Assembly (NCBI GenBank): GCA_029721435.1
Contig: CM056576.1
Location: 69,519,876 to 69,583,875 of the forward strand
DNA from: Gymnothorax reevesii
Lineage: Eukaryota > Chordata > Actinopteri > Anguilliformes > Muraenidae
Direction: 5' to 3'
Length of the DNA: 64,000 bases
Shown: positions 45,015-58,219 of the stretch, piece after piece
How the letters are laid out: every line of letters starts with the position of its first letter
How positions within the stretch are numbered: the first letter of the stretch is position 1
Made by a program: the position numbers and the translations under genes
Notes under the pieces: model-generated
The model's database searches: none
Seen by the model: only the letters and a program-made list of their open reading frames with translations
What the model was told of the DNA's origin: nothing

Positions 45015-48000
45015 TTAAGACACCGGTTCATGAGCATAAGTACTAATTTTATGTCTAAATAAAATTTCATGGCAGGCCTTGGCTATCCTATACGTCATTT
45101 CAGGTCTACTTAAAATAAAAACAAGTTTTTCAGTGTCCAAATAGGCACGAAAATTACCATCACATGAAGTAGCAAACCGAAACACATCATCTCTGATATC
45201 ATCATACAGGGTACAGCGGATCAATACATCTCATTTAAATTACAGTAAGTACAAATACGTTCGTGTTCAGCTTCACCAACATATCGACCTGTTTCAAGCC
45301 TAAGTGGCGCAACGCCACATCTAAATTTAGCAAGGGCACGACTGTAATTAGGAGATATGACATTTTCCACATAATGCTCTGTTTCAAAACACCTTTTTAA
45401 AAGACAATACGTGCGTAACTTATTTCTCCCATATCCATGACTGGCCTCTTGCCGAGTTATTTTTGAATACCATAAATACTGGAAATATTCCTTCAAAACT
45501 AGGCATATGTCATCTTTTAATAATTGAAAATCTAGATTAGAGTTAATATTAGCTACATCACCCAACTGTATATCTCTTAAAAACTTTATAACATAGTACA
45601 AAGAGTTCTTTTTACCAAATTCAGCATGGCTCACAGCCCATAGAAATATTTTCTTATTACTCCTATCCTGGTCCATTCTACCTAATTTACACCACTGTCT
45701 TATAATACACATCCATTGACGTTGTTCAGGTAATACCCAGCCTAGCTCTCCCTGGAGAGCGGCCACAGCTGTATATTTCCCCACCCCAAGGAAGAACCTA
45801 GCGGCACGATTCTGAACAGCTTGCATGCATGAGTATGACTTATAACCCCAAATGCACGCACCATAATCAATTATAGGCTGCACCAAACTATCATAGAGTT
45901 TCTTAAATACTTGGTGGGGGAACCCTCCATGTACCTTACTTTTAGCAATCAACATTCCCAGAGCCCTTTGGGCTGCTTGTGCGACAGATTTTGCCGTTTC
46001 ATTATAGTCAAGATGTTCATTCAAAATCAGGCCAAGATACCGGTACGTAGGCACAATTTCCAACCTACAGTTCCCAAATTTAAAATCAAAAATACTTCTC
46101 ATCACACTAGGGTCCTTCTTGAAGTGAACCACCTTGGTCTTGTCCGTATTAACGGACATATCCCAAACATTACACCACTTTTCCAAAACATTCAATAAAG
46201 TCTGGAGATCTTTCTCATTACCAGCCATTAAGGCTATGTCATCAGCATACAATAGGGTATTCTTGATAACACCATCAATATCAATACCAATCCCAGTGTG
46301 TTTAATTTCTTTAACTAAACTATTAATGAAGAGGTTGAACAGGGTTGGAGATAACACACAACCTTGTTTTAAACCAGAGTTTACAGAAAACCAATCTGTT
46401 AAAACACCGTTCAGACGCACACTGCATTCCACACCATTATACAGAGATGATAAGGCCTTTAGCATTTTCTCTGGTATACCAAGAGAGGCAAGTCGATTAA
46501 ATAGCTTATGTCTATTAATTCGATCATAGGCCTTGCTAAAGTCATCAAAGGCCACAAACGTAGATTTATTTTGTTGTTTCCTAGTATCTATAATTGTGGT
46601 AAGGGAGTGAAGATGATCCTGACAGCTTCTATCCCGGTGAAAACCATTTTGACCATCATCTACCAATTTATTAGTCTCAACCCAGCGCGTAAGACGAGCA
46701 TTAAGAATAGAACAATACAGCTTATATACAACCGACGCTAGCGTAATACCCCTATAATTCGAAGGGGAGCGTGGATCCTTGGTATTGTCTTTTGGGATTA
46801 GATTAATGATACCTTTCCCCCATATTTCTGGGATTAAACCACACTCAAAACATGCAGTAAAAATAGTATGTAGAAATTTAATACACTGATCATTGCGTAA
46901 CATTACCACCGGTAATACATCATAACCTTACCAGATTTGGCCTTGGCTAGAGCAAGTCTCACTTCTGACTCGGTAATAGGCAGTGCCACCCCAGTGTCAG
47001 TACGATTTAGCGGCTCCGACCATGAGCCATGCTGACTTACACTGACCGTTTCCGAAACACTCAACCGCAACCCGGCGCCTAGCACCACAGGTTCCTGGTT
47101 GAGTAGGTTTTTGTAATCCTCCCGCCACCGGTCAAGCACCACCTGCCAATCCGTGACAACACTGCCGTCTGGGTCCACAACTTCCCAGGGTATGGGTTTA
47201 CGACGCTCACTCGCAATACCCTCATTCCCAATATACTTCCAGAACTCTTTTGAGTTATCCCTTTCAAGGGCTAGGATTTCACTTTGCATTTGTTTCCAGT
47301 GCTGACGTTTGGCCCGCTGAATCGCTTTATCAAATAACTTCAACTTAGCATCTCGCACTATTTTGAGGTGTCTTCTTTGACCCCCCTTACATTTAGCCCA
47401 TATCTTATCTGCTTCCCTGGCCGAATCAGAAAGTGATTGTAAGGTATAATTCCAGTAGGGTTTTTTTGTATGTCTTCTACATTTCCTTATATCATTTCCG
47501 GTATATATGGTTTTATGGTTCAACTTATTATTCATTTCACTAATAACAGTATCACAAAAGGACTGATAAACTTGATTGATATCATTCTGACATACAGCTG
47601 CTCTTTCTATACGTCTAATTTTATCAGTTATCAAAGTTAAATCACTTCTAGAAAGAAAATTTTCCGGGATATCATTAATATCATATTTCTCAAAGGAAGC
47701 GACAATACGATTTACAGGGTGGTCTATGTGTGCAATATTTTTGACAATATTAGACAGTTCTGTTACACATTGTATTAAATTATGATCAGGTAACGAGTGA
47801 GTTGGATCATATTTCCCCACACAACCTGCTTCCTCAAAGAGATCAAGTGCCCTACGCACCCGAAATCCACTATACATATATAGGTGTTCATGTGGCACCA
47901 GTATATAGTCCACAACTGAAACGCCCTTACAAGTAAAATCATTTTTTACAGTATTACAACGGCCATTAAGTATACACATATTGCTACTGATCAAAAGATC

Positions 48001-48559
48001 ATACAAGAGTTGTGATTAATCATTAACACCCCTCTCTTCTATGATATCAACACCGGCAATGAAATCCTGAATATCCCCCAACCTGGCATTAAAATCACCG
48101 CAGACTTGCATAAAACCAATGTCTTGATATCTATATATCTGGTCCAGTACTGTATCATATATTTCAACAGCATTTACATATCTACATGTACCAGCAGGAG
48201 GAATGTAGAAAACACAATATACTAAAACACAATCAAAATCTATTCCAGTTCATTTAATCCACAAAATATCCTCCCAGGAATCATCCAAAATAGACTATTT
48301 GAAACTCCGCAAAATATCATTTTTAACGAAAAAACCTACCCCACCAGAGCCGCTTCGAGCCCTTCTGCGTATTGTCTGTCTATTGTTGCCCTGCCATGTA
48401 TAACCATCTAGATTTAATTTCTGGTCACCCCGGAGATGTGTTTCTGCTACCCCAATAATGTCGAGACCGCAGCATTTGAACATATCATACCTCATGTTAT
48501 GATTGTCACTGTTTTCATTCTGGCTCCATCCATTGATGTTCCAGAAACCTGCCGTTAAC
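45015..48559 (-). pseudogene. LINE ORF2: APE endonuclease and reverse transcriptase
   Basis: Order on the minus strand: endonuclease start (FWNINGWS) near 48540; catalytic-region blocks VAETHL (48435) and CGDFNARLGD (about 48090); DYILVP (about 47910); a linker; then reverse transcriptase. The latter shows the NLIPKDNTKDPRSPSNYRGI block, motif A VAFDDFSKAYDRI, the GLKQGCVLSP block and motif C LLYADDIAL, followed by a thumb and a C-terminal zinc-like CTYC. Endonuclease stops occur near 48292-48294 and 48015. A frame change with loss of several codons lies at 46903-46909, where the GKV block should continue into motif 0 or 1. A stop near 45220 splits the C-terminal region. The reverse transcriptase itself is open for 562 codons (46909-45221) and both motif C acids are kept. 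Confidence 0.85.
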
Positions 48560-48561
48560 CA

Positions 48562-49452
48562 CTAATTCTGAATCCTGTCATTCTGTGCCTGCTGCCGTTG
48601 ATGGTTGCCCTGGGCTTCCGATTGTCTACTACCTCGACCCCGGCCATTGCCGCGACCTCGGTGTGCCCGGCCAATCGGCCGCTGTGAGATCTGATTCCTA
48701 CTGAACGAGGCTTCCATCCGGTCGTGCTTGTACTGCACACGGCCATTCTTCCAAACCAACTGGTCCTTGCCAACCGATTAAATAATAGTCTGCATATCCC
48801 TCTCATATTTCCTCTGTTCCCATGGAGTGTCAGGGAAAATCATCACGTCCCCATACTCCTGAGCATTATGCAGCTTATATTTAGCCTCAAGCACGGACTG
48901 TCTATCAGATGAGGATTGTAACGTGGCAATAATCACACCTGGTATATTCTCCCTTTACGATTTATTTCTCTCCGCCTTAAGCACTTTAATTTCAGTTAGA
49001 CCTAATCCATTATTAATCACAGTTTGAACTTTATTGATCACGTTTTCGTCTTCAGTGACAGGAATTTTAGTAACCACAATGTTTCTACAAACCTCATTAT
49101 CAACATTAACCGTATTTGATACCGTCCTGGCTTCCAATGCCAGTATCCGCTCACGCATAGCCTGTATCTCATCTTGTAACTCCGATTTTAGCTGCATAAT
49201 CTCAGCCTCCACCAGAGTTCTGATACTCGCCGTTATCCGTTGTTCTATGGAGTCCATCCGCTCGCTTAGGCGCGATTCCATACTCTTCATGGCAGTCAAC
49301 ACCTGGCCAAGATCATTCCCCATTGCCTGGCCAGCAGAACCTGACGGCGCCATTGTTTCTGTATTCTCCTTGCTGTTATCTTGGTTGTTTGTGTCGGCGT
49401 TGTTTACTCCTTCACTTTCCGACTGAGCTTGTACTCTCGTCTTCTTCCCCAT
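48562..49452 (-). pseudogene. LINE ORF1, RNA-binding chaperone-like protein
   Basis: Starts MGKKTRVQ at 49452. A low-complexity N-terminus is followed by a coiled coil (about residues 55-120, SMESRLSERMDSIEQR-type heptads), then a region with IVVTKIPVTEDENV that resembles the RRM-like middle domain of LINE ORF1 proteins, and a basic Gly/Arg/Gln-rich tail. In-frame stops at about 48952 and 48780 break it. Such ORF1 proteins bind the element RNA and form trimers through the coiled coil; that role is inferred from layout. Confidence 0.7.
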
Positions 49453-50086
49453 ATTATAAAATGTTCCAACAAAAGTACTTGTAACTCCAGCGGTATGAAC
49501 TGTATGTTACTTGACTCAATGTAGCAGTGAGATCAACTGACCGGCCGACCACCACGTCCACACAAAGGACACTCCGTGATCCCAAACGTCCGCGAGCTAC
49601 TTGGCTGATATTAGCTCATGAGCTAGGAAGCTAGCTAGGAAGGGAGCAAGCCTAAGAGTGTCAGCATGTGGCAGCATGTGTCTAAAGAACCATGTCCGAG
49701 GTCAAGCTTAAATTGTTTGACATGAAGCTGGAGGCAAAGAAACGCATAAGCGCACAAAAATAAATAAATAAATAAATCAGCCACAGGAGGGAGGCAGCTC
49801 ACAGATGCAAGCAAAAGTCAAAGTAAGTACCCAAAGCGACTTACTAAATGATGAAAGCACTGCAAGCTATAATGAAGAACCCAGGGAGGGAACCCAGGAA
49901 CCCACAAGACAGGGGAGACAAGTGCAATGGACCTGAAACATGGAATGAACAAAAAACTGGAATATTACAAAAACCAAAAAGAACAAATAAAAGACAATAA
50001 TCATAAACACAACACCAGCACATAAAGCATGATCAAAACCCAGAATCATAACAGTACCCCCTCCCTACGAAACGCCCCCTGGCGTT

Positions 50087-53000
50087 TCAACTAGGTCTAG
50101 GGTGGTTGGCATGAAAATCCTTTATCAAATCTTTGTCCAAGATGTGGCGAGAACGCACCCAACTGCGATGTTCCGGTCCGTAGCCCTCCCAGTCGACGAG
50201 GTACTGCAGTCTTCTACCTCGGACCGTGCATGCCTTGCCTCCGTCGATGATCCGGGCGGGTGGTGGGGGATCAGGTCCAGAGGACAGGGGGTGGGTAACT
50301 GTGGGCTTAACTTGGGACACATGGAATGTAGGGTGAATACGGCGCATGGAAAGTGGTAGACGGAGGCGGACAGCAGTGGGGCTCAGTACTTTTTAAACGG
50401 TGAAGGGACCCAGGAATTTAGGGAATAGTTTACCCCAGTTAACTCGAAGGGGAATGTCTCTGGAGGATAGCAGACGCGCTGCCCAAGCCGGTATGAAGGG
50501 GCGGCAGTGCGCTTCTTGTCCGCTTGAGCTTTCATCTTGGCGACGGACCTGAGCAATGCCTCACGGGTGTTCCTCCATGTGCGCCTGTAGCGGCGCACAA
50601 ACTCTCGGGCTGGTGGAACGGCCACCTCCTCCTCCTGACACGGGAACAAAGGGGGCTGGTAACCTAGGCAGGCCTTGAAGGGAGAGATACCAGAAGCAGC
50701 AGAGGTGTGATTGTTTAAAGCATATTCTGCCCACGGCAGCTGATGACTCCAGGAGGAGGGGTTCTTTAAGCATAAACATCTTAAAACTGTCTCGATACAT
50801 TGGTACATTGGCAGTTTCTTGGGCAGAGGGGAGCTTAGTAAGGGGGACAAAGTGAACCGCTTTAGAAAATCTATCAACAATGGTAAGAATGGTCATGTTG
50901 TGATTGGAAGGGGGAAGGCCAGTGATGAAATCTAAGGCGATGTGAGACCAGGGGCGGTGTGGTGTGGGTAGGGGCTGTAGCAAACCGTGAGGGGGTTGAT
51001 GGGATGCTTTAGCTTGGGCACAGACCGAGCAAGCTGCCACAAAATCTTGAATGTCCTGTGATATTTCCGGCCACCAGAATCTTTGCATAATGAAGTCCTT
51101 GGTACGGCGGAATCCTGGATGACAGGAGAGGTTGGAGGAGTGACCCCTCTCCAGGACTTGGGATCGCAGGTTATCTGGAACGTAGAGGCAGTTAGTTGGG
51201 CATGCACTGGGGGTAGCTGAGTCAACCTGAGCCTCCCTGACTTCCCTCTTGATTTCCAAACTAATAGCGTTAACAAAGGCTTCCTTGGGTAAGATGGTGT
51301 CTTGGCAAGGTTCTTCTTCTCTGATTTCAAAACATCGAGACAAGGCATCGGGTTTGACATTCTTACTTCCAGGTCTATATGCGAGATGAAAGTTAAAACG
51401 TGAGAAAAATAAGGCCCACCTGGCTTGTCGTGGGTTCAGTCTCTTCGCTGTCTGCAAGTATTCCAAATTCTTGTGATCGGTCCAAACAATGAAAGGAACC
51501 TCAGCCCCCTCCAGCCACTGTCTCCATTCCTCCAATGCCAGCTTAACTGCCAACAGCTCCCGATTGCCGATGTCATAATTTCTCTCTGCGGGGCTGAGGC
51601 GACGAGAGAAGAAGGCGCATGGGTGGACCTTACCATCCTCAGTGGACCTTTGGGAAAGGATGGCGCCGACTCCCACATTGGAAGCGTCAACCTCTACAAT
51701 GAACTGTAGTTCAGGGTTAGGGATGGTGAGGATGGGTGCAGCAGAAAAACGTGACTTGAGCTCATTAAAAGCTTTCTCTGCATCCTCAGTCCAACAAAAC
51801 TTAGCTTTAGTGGAAGTGAGAGCTGTGAGGGGCGAGGCAACAGAACTATAATTCCAAATAAATCGTCGGTAAAAGTTTGCAAAACCCAGAAAGCTTTGTA
51901 AGGACTTACGGTCTTCGGGTCGGGGCCATTTGGTGACGACCTCTACCTTAACTGGGTCCATCCGTATGGAATCTGGGGCAATAATGTAGCCTAAAAAGGT
52001 CGTGGACTGGACAAAAAACTCACACTTCTCCGCCTTCACAAAAAGTCGGTTCTCCAGGAGCCGGCGAAATACCTGTCGGACGTGTTTGACATGCTCCTCC
52101 TGTGATCTTGAAAAAATCAGAATGTCGTCAAGGTAGACAAAAACAAACTTATTGATCATGTCTCTTAACACGTCATTAACTAGATTTTGGAAAATGGCTG
52201 GTGCGTTAGTAAGGCCAAAAGGAAGAACCAAATACTCCCAGTACCCAGTGGGAGTATTAAACGCTGTTTTCCACTCATCCCCCTCACGTATACACACTAG
52301 ATGGTAAGCGTTGCATAGGTCTAATTTAGTAAACACCTTGGCCCCTTGTAAAAGGTAAAATGCAGTGTTCATGAGGGGAAGAGGGTACCTGTTCTTAACT
52401 GTGATTTCATTTAGCCCACGATAGTCAATGCAGGGCCTCAACGACCCGTCCTTCTTGGCCACAAAGAAAAACCCTGCGCCAGCAGGGGAGGATGAAGGGC
52501 GAATAATCCCAGCCGCTAAAGACTCAGAGAGGTACTTCTCCATAGCTTGGGTCTCAGGGCGTGACAAGGAGTACAAGCAACCCTTGGGGGGCATGGTACC
52601 TGGCTTAAGGTCAATAGCACAGTCGTAGGGGCGATGTGGAGGTAGACTGGTGGCTCGTGACTTAGAAAAAACCTCCTTGAGGTCATGGAATTCAGGAGGG
52701 ACTTTATCCAAACTTGGGATCTCCTCTGGAGAAGGGGTTGTTTGCGGATCTTGAGCGTTATGTAGACACGAGTGTGAACAGCTAGGGCTCCAACCCTTGA
52801 TCTCATGTCTTCTCCAGTCAATATCTGGGAGATGTTTAGCCATCCACGGGTGGCCCAGATTGATTGGGGCATGGGGAGATCGGATGAGGTAGAGCTTAAT
52901 CAGTTCATGGTGATTGCCTGAAATCTTGAGTTTGATGGGGCATGTGACATGGGTGATCTGGCCAATCTTCTGACCACTTAGAGAGTTAGCCACCCGATCA

Positions 53001-53213
53001 GGAACGGCCTTCTCCACAGGGATACCCCACTTCTGGACCAGTTCCGCGTCAATAAAGCTCTCCTCAGCTCCAGAATCAATGAGAGCCATAGTAGATCTAC
53101 CCTCTCCAGCCCACTCCAGAGTCACAGAAAAACAGGTGCGACTTCTTGAAGACTCTTCAATAGGTGTCACGCCCACCACTGCTCCATCCTTGGGACGAGG
53201 TACATACCCTTGT
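50087..53213 (-). pseudogene. Chromovirus (sushi-type) pol, gag and integrase core deleted
   Basis: Begins inside the gag-protease junction at about 53213. Protease: [12 protein letters not shown] with DSG at residues 35-37 of the 53179 frame. Reverse transcriptase: [19 protein letters not shown], and YLDD at 349-352. RNase [36 protein letters not shown]. Integrase: an intact HHCC finger, then DFITGLPPS with the first catalytic Asp. After PSAQETA near 50815 the sequence jumps to [13 protein letters not shown], so about 60-70 residues with the second Asp and the Glu are deleted and the frame changes. The tail continues to 50383. A chromodomain with LVDWEGYG and the HRSWV block lies at 50347-50087 in another frame. 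Enzymatically dead for integration; the reverse transcriptase looks intact. Confidence 0.88.
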
Positions 53214-53651
53214 ATGTCCGCAAACGTTTATAATAACAATGCTATCAACACTTTACTGCAACTGCGAGGACGTGCATACGCGAACTTGCCCCTCAATATA
53301 GCTTCCTCAGCCCCAGCTCACGCTTCTTTTGGTAAACACGGAAGCGGCAGCACACCGGTAAGATTTGCAGTTTTGAAATGCTAAATAAACACTTGCAAAT
53401 GCTCTTAGACATCCTAAAAACCACTCGGTTTGAGTTAGAGGGCTCGTTGGTGTTTTAAGCCCCCAGCGGAGTCTTCAAGGCAGTGCTGCCTGGAAGGCAC
53501 TCCCCCCAACAGTTTTGGCCAATCACAGGCGTGCTGTTAGATTTCAACTTATTCTCTGCAGAAGGAGCGAGGGGAAAGAGTTTGACTCAATGTGGTAAGG
53601 TGAGTAGCCTAGATATCATATGTTCACAGATCATATTGGGTCAGATCGTAA

Positions 53652-54775
53652 TGAGAGGTTTTTACGAAATGAACTAAGAGCAAACTCCAGTAAAATGCAA
53701 AAGGAGGCTTTATTTCTGAAGGGGGAAACCCCCTAACAGAGCTAGCAACAGTACAAAATCCGCAAACCAAAATCAGAATCCAAAGTGCAAAATCCAGAGT
53801 CATACACAGGGCACCAATCACAAAAATCGTAGTCAGACAAAAGAGGTCAAAAAACAAGAATGCGGCAAAAGTACAGGGAATAGGCAAAGCTCGATATCAA
53901 GGACTGTCCAGTCAGAAAGATTAACACTGAGAAATCAAGGTGAGAAACGTGGCACGAGAGAACTAGGGAGAACGATCTGACAAGAGAGTGAACCAAACGG
54001 ACATCTTTTATACACATCCGGGGTAAACACATGACCAGGGAGAACAGGTGCAATCAATGGTAACAATTATCAGGGAGAGACACGAGGAATAAACTAATTA
54101 CATGAATTTGGCTGTTGCCAAAACGCAGACAGGGATCACAAGACAAACCTAAGTACAAAACAGCTCCGGTTAAGGAGTACTAAAGTGCCATGATAAAAGA
54201 AAAGGAAAGCACAAAGTATAAGTGGAAATCCGCAGAAATTTGCAGCAGAGATAATTAGGGATAGGCAAGAAGGCGGAGATTAGAATTGAGCGACTGGTGA
54301 GAGATCGTTAGTCAATTAGTATGTGCAGCTATACAATCCTGAGTGCATGTTAGAAAGTTAGTAAAAATATACAAGATTAGTGTAGTTAGTAATTAACAAA
54401 AACAATAAACTGTTAGTATGTGTTAGTAAGACAGTAAAAGAGAGAGGAAGGAAGAACACGAGATAATGAAAGCAGATTGAAACCCAGAAACCAATAAATC
54501 ACCCGAATGAGTGGCAGGCAAGACAAGGGACCGTGAGCAAAGATACACACATGACAAGACAGGGGAGACAAAGTGCAAAGCATGGAAATGAAAACATGGC
54601 ATGGAAAACTGAATGATCTAAACATGAAAATTACAAGAAATCTAAATACCAGGAACACAATACACAATACTAAGTATGGTCAGACAGGCAGAGGTCACTT
54701 AAACACAAGAATCCTAAACATGGCTGAGCCAGGCACAGAACCTAAACATGACAAGCAAAAAGCAGAATCACAACA
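53652..54775 (-). repeat. Chromovirus solo LTR in the left foldback arm
   Basis: 1124 bases from TGAGAGG to ATCACAACA, the same family as 43747-50053. No matching target duplication is visible, and arm sequence next to it is missing, so it may result from recombination rather than a clean insertion. Confidence 0.7.
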
Positions 54776-55099
54776 GGTACTACTTTTGAACTTATCAGTG
54801 GATATTAAAGATATGGTTTACTAGTAATGGCTTAGACGTTAGCAATAGCTAACTTCCAGGTAACCAATTCCTTTTTAAGCGGTTGTGAGTGCGACTAAGT
54901 AGTGCCATGTTGGTAAGCATTAACCTGTGTCTCCCCATCTCCCCACTATTAGCAACTAGTATTACAACTCCTCGTCTAATTCATCAGTCCAAGTTCCTTA
55001 TAGGTATTCCCATGACCACACATGATGTAAAATCACTGCATTGATCAAGTATATTAGACATTTTGTCTTGTGCTATCCTGATTATAAATTATCTACTTC

Positions 55100-55770
55100 G
55101 CAACACTGCCTGTGATTAACTTAGAACAAGTGCCATAGTTATCTGCAATTCAACAGGCTGTCAACAGGTGGCCAGTGTTACTAAGTTAACTGGAAGTCAA
55201 TGTCTGTACCTACCACTGTCTAGATGCCTTCAATTTATCTAGCAACAAATGGCTGCCTGCGAGTTAGCCAGTGTTAGGACATCACCTCAGTTGCCTTCCA
55301 GTTATCTGCAATTCAACAGGCTCCCTTAGGGGTAGCCGGTATTAAAAAGCTGCTTGGAAGTTAGTCTGCTTTAACCTATATATCTGGGGTGCCTGCCAGT
55401 TATCTAGCAACAACTGAGTTACCGAGTGTGACAAAATCACCCAAGCTGCATTGCAGGTATCTACAATTCAACATGGCTACCTCAGAGATAGCAAGGCTGC
55501 TTGGAAGTCAATCTGTCTGCCTTGCATTAATCTGACAACAACTGGATGCCCCAGAGGTAGCCAGCCTTTCAAAACTGCTTGGAATGCAGCCTGTAAGTAC
55601 ATATTTTTGTCTGTATGCCTTACAGTTATCTAACAACAACTGGCTGCCTGGGAGCAACCAAGTTTAACGAAGACAAAACAAGCTGTCTTCCAGTTATATA
55701 TAGTTCAACAGGTTGCCTCCTGCATTATAAAACATCCTTGAAGTCAGTCTCTCTTGTCTAGATGCCTACC
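55100..55770. repeat. Imperfect tandem repeat in the foldback loop
   Basis: ATCTGCAATTCAACAGGCT-type blocks alternate with ATCTAGCAACAACTGGCTGCC-type blocks at 55141, 55237, 55304, 55402, 55459, 55530, 55628 and 55696. The spacing alternates between long (about 97) and short (57-71) steps, giving a dimer period of about 160 bases. Confidence 0.7.
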
Positions 55771-56294
55771 AGCTACCATGTCTAGATCTAGCAGATATCC
55801 AGATAGCTCGTAAGCAATCTGAAAGACAACCACTCAACCATGCCTATGTGCACCTCATTTTAAACAAGCTTGTGTCATACTTGTTCAAATAAGCTTACTG
55901 GGGAGACACAGGTCAATGCCTACCTACATAGCAATACTTAGTCGCTCTCACAACCGCTCAGAAAAGGAATTGGTTGCCTGGAAGTTAGCTATTTCAAATG
56001 GCTTGGTCATTACTAGTAAACCATATCTTTAATATCCACTGACAAGTTTAAAAGTAGTACCAGCCAACACAACTTGTACGTAATGCTCACTAATGCCAGC
56101 TATTATAACAAACTGACGACATTTTAGGTAATTATGGCTTAAAATAGTAAGCATATATACAATTGTGGCTTTAGCTAACAGTTAGTTAGATAGCTAGCTG
56201 AGATGCCCGTTCAGCCAAGAAAAAAAATAGTTTTGTCTACAGCCTTATTGAAAGCACATGTAACTTAAACACTGTGAACATATGATATCTAGGC

Positions 56295-58219
56295 CAGTGG
56301 TTCCCAACTGGTCTGGCTTCAGGACCCACCATCACCACTTAATGATAAGCCGTGACCCAAATAAAAAAAAAGTCAACTTTTCAAATTGATTTAATGTAAC
56401 ATTCAGACACACTTCAGAAACTGTACTCTTAAAGTTTATTCAGTCACTTATTCTGGCAAAAAAAATTAAATTAAAAATAAAATTAAAAGTGCAAATATGA
56501 CAACAGTGCACTATGGAATAAATTCAGTTTCTTCAGTTTTTATCCACAAACTCAAAATAAATTAAACAAAAAGTGCCATTCAAAAAGATTCAAGTATACA
56601 AAATTAACTTTTCTTCTTTTTGGCTTATCAGTTGATAAATACTGAAAAACATTGTGCTTTGAAGAATATTAAGCAGCAGTAACATCAGCCTTACTGACAT
56701 CATAGATCTGTGTCTGGAAGACTTAATGGGAGAGCTGGGGAGCGGCATCAGGCAGCGGTATATTATGCTTGCGTTCTATGCTCGGTAATGCCGCTTGCAC
56801 ACTGGACGCGAAACAAATTTTTCGCAGGACTGATTACAGTCAAAGTCAATGCAAAGAGCTATCGACTTTACTTGGTCTTTTTATTCGTCTGTTTTCCTCC
56901 TTTGAAGATAGACAACAGTCTTTATTCGGTCTTTCTTTTGAAAATGAGCCAGATGGATCGAACAGATTCACGCTTTATTTCCACAGCAGAGATAAAATAG
57001 TGCTTGCAATCAGAGAGCAAATCAATTCCATGACCATTGACAGTGTGAATATATTATCGCATGCACGATCAAGACTGTCCGACGCGAAATGCAAAATACT
57101 CCATGTCCGGCACCCAGCAAAAATTAAAGTAGCCGAATGATATGAGAACAGATTTACAATGGAATAAAGAATAAAAATACATATACATCACCAACCAACA
57201 GAACATCCAAAAAATGACCCGCAAATAAATTAATCGCATTGTTCGTTGGATTTTCTGTTGTTAAAATGTTTCTTTTCATTCTTTATTTCGTTATCAATCT
57301 GTTCTAATCGTCCTCTTTTTTTGGGGGGGGCTGTCAGACACGGAGGCATTGTACATTGACCCGTGCCAATGTCGACTCGCTTTACTGAGCAGAGCTTCAA
57401 CAGAAACATTGATTGAAATTCTCGGTGCTCATCTAGAAGAACTGAGCCCTCTTATCAAAACATTCACGTTTAATATCTAAAAGAGTCAGTAGATTTGAAG
57501 AAATTAAAAACAATAGTAGACTGTCGGACACGGAGATATATTAAAACCCTGTCAGACTTTCTGACACAAGACACTGCTTTCAACGCAATCTGTCGAGCGA
57601 AAAATTCGTTTCGCGTCCAGTGTGCAAGCAGCTTAATACTAGGCTACTATAACTGTCACTTAGGTTTTATCGTTTATAGTGGGGGAAAGGAATACAGCCT
57701 GATTGCTATGATCTCGTACTGAGTTAAGATCACATGTTGACAATAAATGTGTAACGTATCTTGCATTGTTGTCCATGCATGTTAATCCCAAAATTTTAAA
57801 CAGCAACAGACTGTAATAATAGGAACACGCTATCCATCGTTTCTCTTGCCAATGAACAATATTTGACTCGGCTGTGTTATACCCAAACACGCCTTTGCCA
57901 ACTTGCGCTGGAAGGAGGGGCAGAGGCGGGACAGAGGAGTACTTGCGCCAGGCTACGCCGGGCACGAAATTGCAGCATACGCCTGGACACACCCCGTTGG
58001 CGCGGCGCACCCCTCATTCGCCGCGCCTGCGCCTGGTCTACGAAATTAGAGCCCCTAGTGTTAAGGAGTGCGAATAGACGGCACTCCGCTGCTTTAAAAA
58101 AAATCCTCTTCAAAATAAAAGCACAATTTTTTTTATTTGACCCGGCAAAGGCCTGCGACCCAATGCAAATGGGTCCACGACCCACTTTTGGGTCGCGACC
58201 CACCATTTGAGAATCACTG
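56295..58219. mobile_element. Non-autonomous hAT element with nested insertions
   Basis: Ends CAGTGGTTCCCAACTGG and (reverse complement of the right end) CAGTGATTCTCAAATGG are typical hAT terminal inverted repeats. The exact 8-bp duplication ATCTAGGC flanks it (56287-56294 and 58220-58227), and the foldback arm reads straight through when it is removed. No transposase is recognised. It carries a Harbinger-like MITE at about 56787-57635. Confidence 0.9.
56787..57635. mobile_element. Harbinger-like MITE, copy 2, both ends present
   Basis: Terminal inverted repeats: GCCGCTTGCACACTGGACGC at the left and its counterpart GCGTCCAGTGTGCAAGCAGC at the right, extending inward through GAAACAAATTTTTCGC. 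TAA next to both ends fits the 3-bp TWA duplications of Harbinger/ISL2EU elements. The first 640 bases match 43110-43746. No intact coding region. Confidence 0.75.

Larger units (their letters stand above)
44749..49660 (-). mobile_element. Non-LTR retrotransposon (LINE), near full length
   Basis: Minus-strand element with ORF1 (49452-48562), ORF2 (about 48559-45015) and a 3' tail of TGAAAA-type repeats (44749-44782). It inserted into the chromovirus LTR. The 5' boundary is not exact: sequence between 49460 and about 49870 includes its 5' untranslated region and possibly other insertions. The clade is not assigned; the endonuclease is of the APE type and no RNase H is seen. Confidence 0.82.
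43747..50053 (-). repeat. Chromovirus 3' LTR, split by a LINE
   Basis: Outer part 43747-44748 (starts TGTGAGG) and inner part about 49870-50053 (ends ATCATAACA) are the two pieces of one LTR, recognised by comparison with 53652-54775 (both share, for example, ACAAGACAGGGGAGACAA). The PPT lies at 50054-50066 on the minus strand (AGGGAGGGGGTAC). The 44749-49.6-kb insertion is the LINE described separately. Confidence 0.75.

Noticed and set aside
49034..49426. 130-codon plus-strand open frame
   Set aside because: Antisense shadow of LINE ORF1.
53215..53440. Possible promoter and first exon with a CCGGTAAG donor
   Set aside because: Donor-like motif and GC content are suggestive, but no coding frame, transcript start or conservation can be shown; left as unassigned.
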